In this document: piece after piece, positions 5,978 to 7,890 of the stretch
Numbering within the stretch: the stretch's first letter is position 1
Layout of the letters: every line of letters starts with the position of its first letter
Source of the DNA: Parcubacteria group bacterium Athens0416_74
GTDB taxonomy: Bacteria; Patescibacteriota; Minisyncoccia; Phycocordibacterales; UBA2100
Assembly: GCA_007375785.1 (NCBI GenBank)
Contig: VMEY01000034.1
Location: 1 to 7,890, forward strand
Direction: 5' to 3'
Length of the DNA stretch: 7,890 bases
Program-made: the position numbers and the translations under genes
Notes under the pieces: generated by a model
Seen by the model: the letters and a program-made list of their open reading frames with translations, nothing else
Database searches by the model: none
What the model was told of the DNA's origin: nothing

Positions 5978-6835
5978 ATGAAGTGGTCTCGCCTTATTTT
6001 CGCGGCCGTCTTGGCCATAGTGCTGCTGAGCATCGTTGTTTGGTATGTGGTCAAGCCGATGCAGTTTCCTGGCACGTCTGCGCCTGCCGCGGCCGCGATA
6101 CTCCACGCTGACGACCCGCTCAATCCGACATTCGTGGCACCTGTCGTCCTTGAATCCCCTATCTATCAGTACATAGAAGTCATGGATGGCTGCGGCCCAT
6201 ATTGGGAGGGCACCTGCGTGAACATGCGCTCGGGTCCCGGAGTTGAGTATGCTGTGGTCGCAAAGCTTCGCACCGGCGTCGTCCTGAAAGTGGCTGAAAT
6301 CGTGCTGGTAGATGGAGTCGGCTGGTACAAAATAGCGTTCGATGAAGGTGTGCGATATCCGGAGCGCGTCACGGGAGACTGGTATGTGGCGGCCGACTAT
6401 GTACGACTCTTTACTGACAAGGGCGACCAGATATCGTATGCGGCGGTCGCGATTGGGAATACCAAACGCATTACGGTAGATATTTCTGAACAAATGCTGT
6501 ACGCGTATGAAAATGACACGCTCTTTATGCAAGAGCCAATCTCGACCGGACTCGAGTTCACGCCGACGCCGCGCGGCACGTTTATCATTTTCAAGAAAAT
6601 GCCGAGTCGCTACATGCAAGGCCCTGTGCCAGATGTGAGCGACGATTACTACGATCTCCCCGGTGTTCCGTGGGATTTATACTTCACGCATGGAGGTGCG
6701 GTGATTCATGGCGCGTATTGGCACGACCACTTCGGACAACCGTGGTCACACGGGTGCGTGAATCTTCCGCCGCAAAAGGCCAAGGAGCTCTACCTATGGG
6801 CAGAGGTCGGAACGCCCGTAACAGTCCAGGAATAA
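5978..6835 (+). CDS. Membrane-anchored L,D-transpeptidase (YkuD) with SH3b domain
   Basis: L,D-transpeptidases link meso-diaminopimelate residues (3-3 crosslinks) in peptidoglycan outside the membrane. The 285-residue protein has one N-terminal membrane helix (about 5-25), an Ala/Pro-rich linker, an SH3b domain (about 70-145, containing VNMRSGPG and two cysteines, C72 and C80, that could form a disulfide), and a YkuD domain (about 164-283). The active-site signature is complete: H244 in IHGAYW, then SHGCVNL with H258 and the nucleophile C260. The catalytic domain opens with ITVDISEQMLYAYEND, the usual first strands of YkuD. The start at ATG 5978 has AGGA seven bases upstream and also follows a -10-like TAGGAT by six bases. 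It diverges from the M23 endopeptidase gene over 58 bases and is followed after 42 bases by a cysteine peptidase gene, suggesting a shared role in building and remodelling the envelope. SH3b plus YkuD is a familiar arrangement in Parcubacteria. Confidence 0.92.
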   Translation: MKWSRLIFAAVLAIVLLSIVVWYVVKPMQFPGTSAPAAAAILHADDPLNPTFVAPVVLESPIYQYIEVMDGCGPYWEGTCVNMRSGPGVEYAVVAKLRTGVVLKVAEIVLVDGVGWYKIAFDEGVRYPERVTGDWYVAADYVRLFTDKGDQISYAAVAIGNTKRITVDISEQMLYAYENDTLFMQEPISTGLEFTPTPRGTFIIFKKMPSRYMQGPVPDVSDDYYDLPGVPWDLYFTHGGAVIHGAYWHDHFGQPWSHGCVNLPPQKAKELYLWAEVGTPVTVQE

Positions 6836-6877
6836 CACGCATCTCCACTCGATTCCGCGTATCTTCATGACGCGAAG

Positions 6878-7570
6878 ATGAATTTTGCTATTGCCAGTGC
6901 TATCTATTTTTGGAATGATGCAGAAATGTTACCCATATTTGCCCTTGCGATTACCGTCTCCAATCCGCCAGTTTACTTCCTCCAACAAGAAATCCAAGCC
7001 CCGATAACAGAAAAAAAAGAAGTTGCAGTAGCCGATGCAGTGCCCTCGGTCCCCTTTTATTCGCAATTCCGCGATATCACTTCAGCCAAGTGGCAGAAAG
7101 TCGGCTGTGGCGTAGCGAGTCTCGCGATGGTCATCGACTTCTACAAACCGCATACGGTGTCCGTAAATGCGCTTCTGAATGAAGGCATCAAGGCGGGCGC
7201 ATATCTCAACAACGCCGGCTGGACGTACAAAGGACTTATCCAAATATCCAAGCCTTACGGCCTCGACGGGAAGAGCTTTGACCTCGGCAAACTCAGCAAA
7301 GATGCGGCTTTCGCCCAATTCAAAGAGCATTTAAGTGAAGGGCCTGTGATTGCCTCTGTCCACTACAAGTTTGACCCGAAGAGCACCATACCCCACCTCG
7401 TCGTCATCGACGGAATCCGGGATGGCATCGTCTACTACAATGACCCTGCGGCGAAGACCGGCGGCCTGCAGATTTCGACCGCCGATTTCCTCAAGGCGTG
7501 GAAAAAGAGATTTATCGTCGTCCGGCCTACAGAGACGGAAGGAAACACAAAGGTCGCTTTCGCGAAGTAA
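6878..7570 (+). CDS. C39-like (Peptidase_C39_2) cysteine peptidase, exported or membrane-anchored
   Basis: The 230-residue frame has a hydrophobic N-terminal segment (about 17-35), a short charged linker, and a papain-fold domain from about residue 57. Visible landmarks are VPFYSQF, then W72 and the nucleophile C77 in VGCGVASLAMVIDFY, then H173 in PHLVVIDGI, and D189 in YYNDPA, the order expected of a Cys-His-Asp triad in the C39-like family. The substrate is unknown; relatives are processing peptidases or general peptidases, and no leader peptide or ABC transporter is nearby. The coordinates use ATG 6878. A second in-frame ATG at 6926 (residue 17) is preceded by TTGCCA, 17 bases, AATGAT and six bases, a well-spaced promoter pattern, and I think it is the more likely start (214 residues, opening with MLPIFALAITV). 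The gene ends eight bases before a strong terminator. Its place beside the L,D-transpeptidase suggests an envelope role. Confidence 0.85.
   Translation: MNFAIASAIYFWNDAEMLPIFALAITVSNPPVYFLQQEIQAPITEKKEVAVADAVPSVPFYSQFRDITSAKWQKVGCGVASLAMVIDFYKPHTVSVNALLNEGIKAGAYLNNAGWTYKGLIQISKPYGLDGKSFDLGKLSKDAAFAQFKEHLSEGPVIASVHYKFDPKSTIPHLVVIDGIRDGIVYYNDPAAKTGGLQISTADFLKAWKKRFIVVRPTETEGNTKVAFAK
6891..6925 (+). promoter_or_regulatory. Putative promoter inside the 5' end of the C39 peptidase frame
   Basis: TTGCCA (6891-6896, 5/6 to consensus) and AATGAT (6914-6919, 4/6) are separated by 17 bases, the optimal spacing, and the ATG at 6926 follows after six bases. No Shine-Dalgarno sequence is present. If real, it makes the peptidase transcript leaderless and moves the start 48 bases inside the longest frame. 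Confidence 0.5.
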
Positions 7571-7577
7571 CCTAAAA

Positions 7578-7601
7578 CAAAAGCCCCGAAAGGGGCTTTT
7601 G
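7578..7601. terminator. Bidirectional rho-independent terminator
   Basis: A perfect 10-bp stem (CAAAAGCCCC, 7578-7587, with 7592-7601) closes a GAAA tetraloop. The T-run in the stem serves as the tail on the + strand, and on the minus strand the tail reads TTTTGTTTT. It sits between the convergent C39 peptidase and DUF305 genes and would end both. Confidence 0.9.
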
Positions 7602-7620
7602 CTTCGAAGCGCGTTAACGC
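7601..7620. repeat. Two abutting perfect 10-base palindromes
   Basis: GCTTCGAAGC (7601-7610) and GCGTTAACGC (7611-7620) are each perfect palindromes and lie end to end between the terminator stem and the stop codon of the DUF305 gene. They share one base with the terminator. They could be protein-binding sites or a part of the terminator structure on the minus strand. Confidence 0.8.
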
Positions 7621-7890
7621 TTATCGTCCGTACCAAGCTGTAAGCCAGCCGCGCATCATCTCAATCTCGCGTGTCTGCGAGGTCATGATGTTGCTCGCGA
7701 GCTGCTTCATCTCGGCTCTCTCGGTCGAGGCCTGCAGCATTTGAGCCATCATCACTGCCATTTCATGATGCGGAATCATCTGCTCAATGAATTCGCGGTC
7801 GAAATCCACCTGTGATACGGACTTGAGCACGGCCGTATCCCCTTCCATGCTCCCCATCATCATGCCCATGCCGCCGTCCGGCGGGACAGA
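7621..7890 (-). CDS. DUF305 family small protein (5' end outside window)
   Basis: The frame is open to the window edge (SVPPDGG precedes the first in-window ATG at 7869), so the start is outside; the 'P-DG--M---M' stretch is typical of the region upstream of the DUF305 core, which supports a longer protein. The visible part is a Met-rich segment followed by the four-helix DUF305 core with its hallmark MIPHHEMAV, a later SQTREIEMMRGW helix, and a short end at WYGR. Met and His richness suits binding of metal ions; the related cyanobacterial CopM binds copper outside the cytoplasm, but I infer no specific metal here. A signal peptide would be expected in the missing part. The stop codon abuts a pair of palindromes and the gene converges on the C39 peptidase gene across a shared terminator. 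Confidence 0.85.
   Translation of the reverse strand, partial: SVPPDGGMGMMMGSMEGDTAVLKSVSQVDFDREFIEQMIPHHEMAVMMAQMLQASTERAEMKQLASNIMTSQTREIEMMRGWLTAWYGR

Noticed and set aside
5933..6619. Long minus-strand frame opposite the L,D-transpeptidase gene
   Set aside because: It is very rich in Arg and His, has no recognisable domain, and lies opposite a gene with a complete YkuD active site; it is a shadow frame.
6853..6876. Hairpin (GCGT/ACGC plus TTC/GAA with a bulged C) between the L,D-transpeptidase and C39 genes as a terminator
   Set aside because: The stem is short and bulged and no T-run follows.
1..7890. Recoded UGA (as Gly, known from some CPR groups)
   Set aside because: TGA closes at least two genes at sensible ends (324 and 1503) and no conserved domain contains an in-frame TGA.

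Overview
The window most likely comes from a Candidate Phyla Radiation (Patescibacteria) bacterium, probably a Parcubacteria/Paceibacteria lineage. This is inferred from gene content: an M23 endopeptidase with two C-terminal peptidoglycan-binding domains of the 'GYFGP.T..A' type common in that group, a membrane-anchored SH3b plus YkuD L,D-transpeptidase opening with a Cys-rich 'GCGPYWEGTC' stretch, a C39-like peptidase and a small DUF305 protein, all closely packed. TGA, TAA and TAG all serve as stops, so the genetic code is standard. No rRNA, tRNA or CRISPR array is visible.

Layout. Positions 1-1503 hold three small, more AT-rich genes of unknown function on the + strand: the 3' part of a one-helix membrane protein, a three-helix membrane protein with a possible bacterial PH-like domain, and a short protein with a HEPN-like R-x4-H motif. 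The third gene lies between two 36-base direct repeats (33/36 identical) at 1134-1169 and 1551-1586. A terminator at about 1623-1653 closes this part. Positions 1703-4516 hold one large gene fusing an NqrB/RnfD-like multi-helix membrane domain to a seven-motif FG-GAP/VCBS propeller and an ASPIC/UnbV (CRTAC1-type) end. It converges with an 11-base gap on the M23 peptidase gene (minus strand, 4528-5919). That gene diverges from the L,D-transpeptidase gene (5978-6835), which is followed by the C39-like peptidase gene (to 7570). A bidirectional terminator at 7578-7601 and two abutting perfect palindromes separate the latter from a DUF305 gene on the minus strand that runs off the window.

How they work together. 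Positions 4528-7570 form an envelope block: a hydrolase cutting peptidoglycan peptide crosslinks, an L,D-transpeptidase making 3-3 crosslinks, and an exported or anchored cysteine peptidase. The RnfD/CRTAC1 fusion would place a calcium-binding propeller on the outer side of the membrane, and DUF305 proteins elsewhere are small exported metal-associated proteins.

The most interesting signals are: (1) a repeated arrangement in which a -10-like hexamer ends 6-7 bases before a plausible start codon at five genes, mostly without a Shine-Dalgarno sequence, suggesting leaderless transcripts and implying that the true starts of the M23 and C39 genes are internal (5883 and 6926); (2) the RnfD-CRTAC1 fusion; (3) the HEPN-like gene framed by direct repeats that on the minus strand encode the same short peptide. 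All are inferences from reading the sequence; no searches were run.
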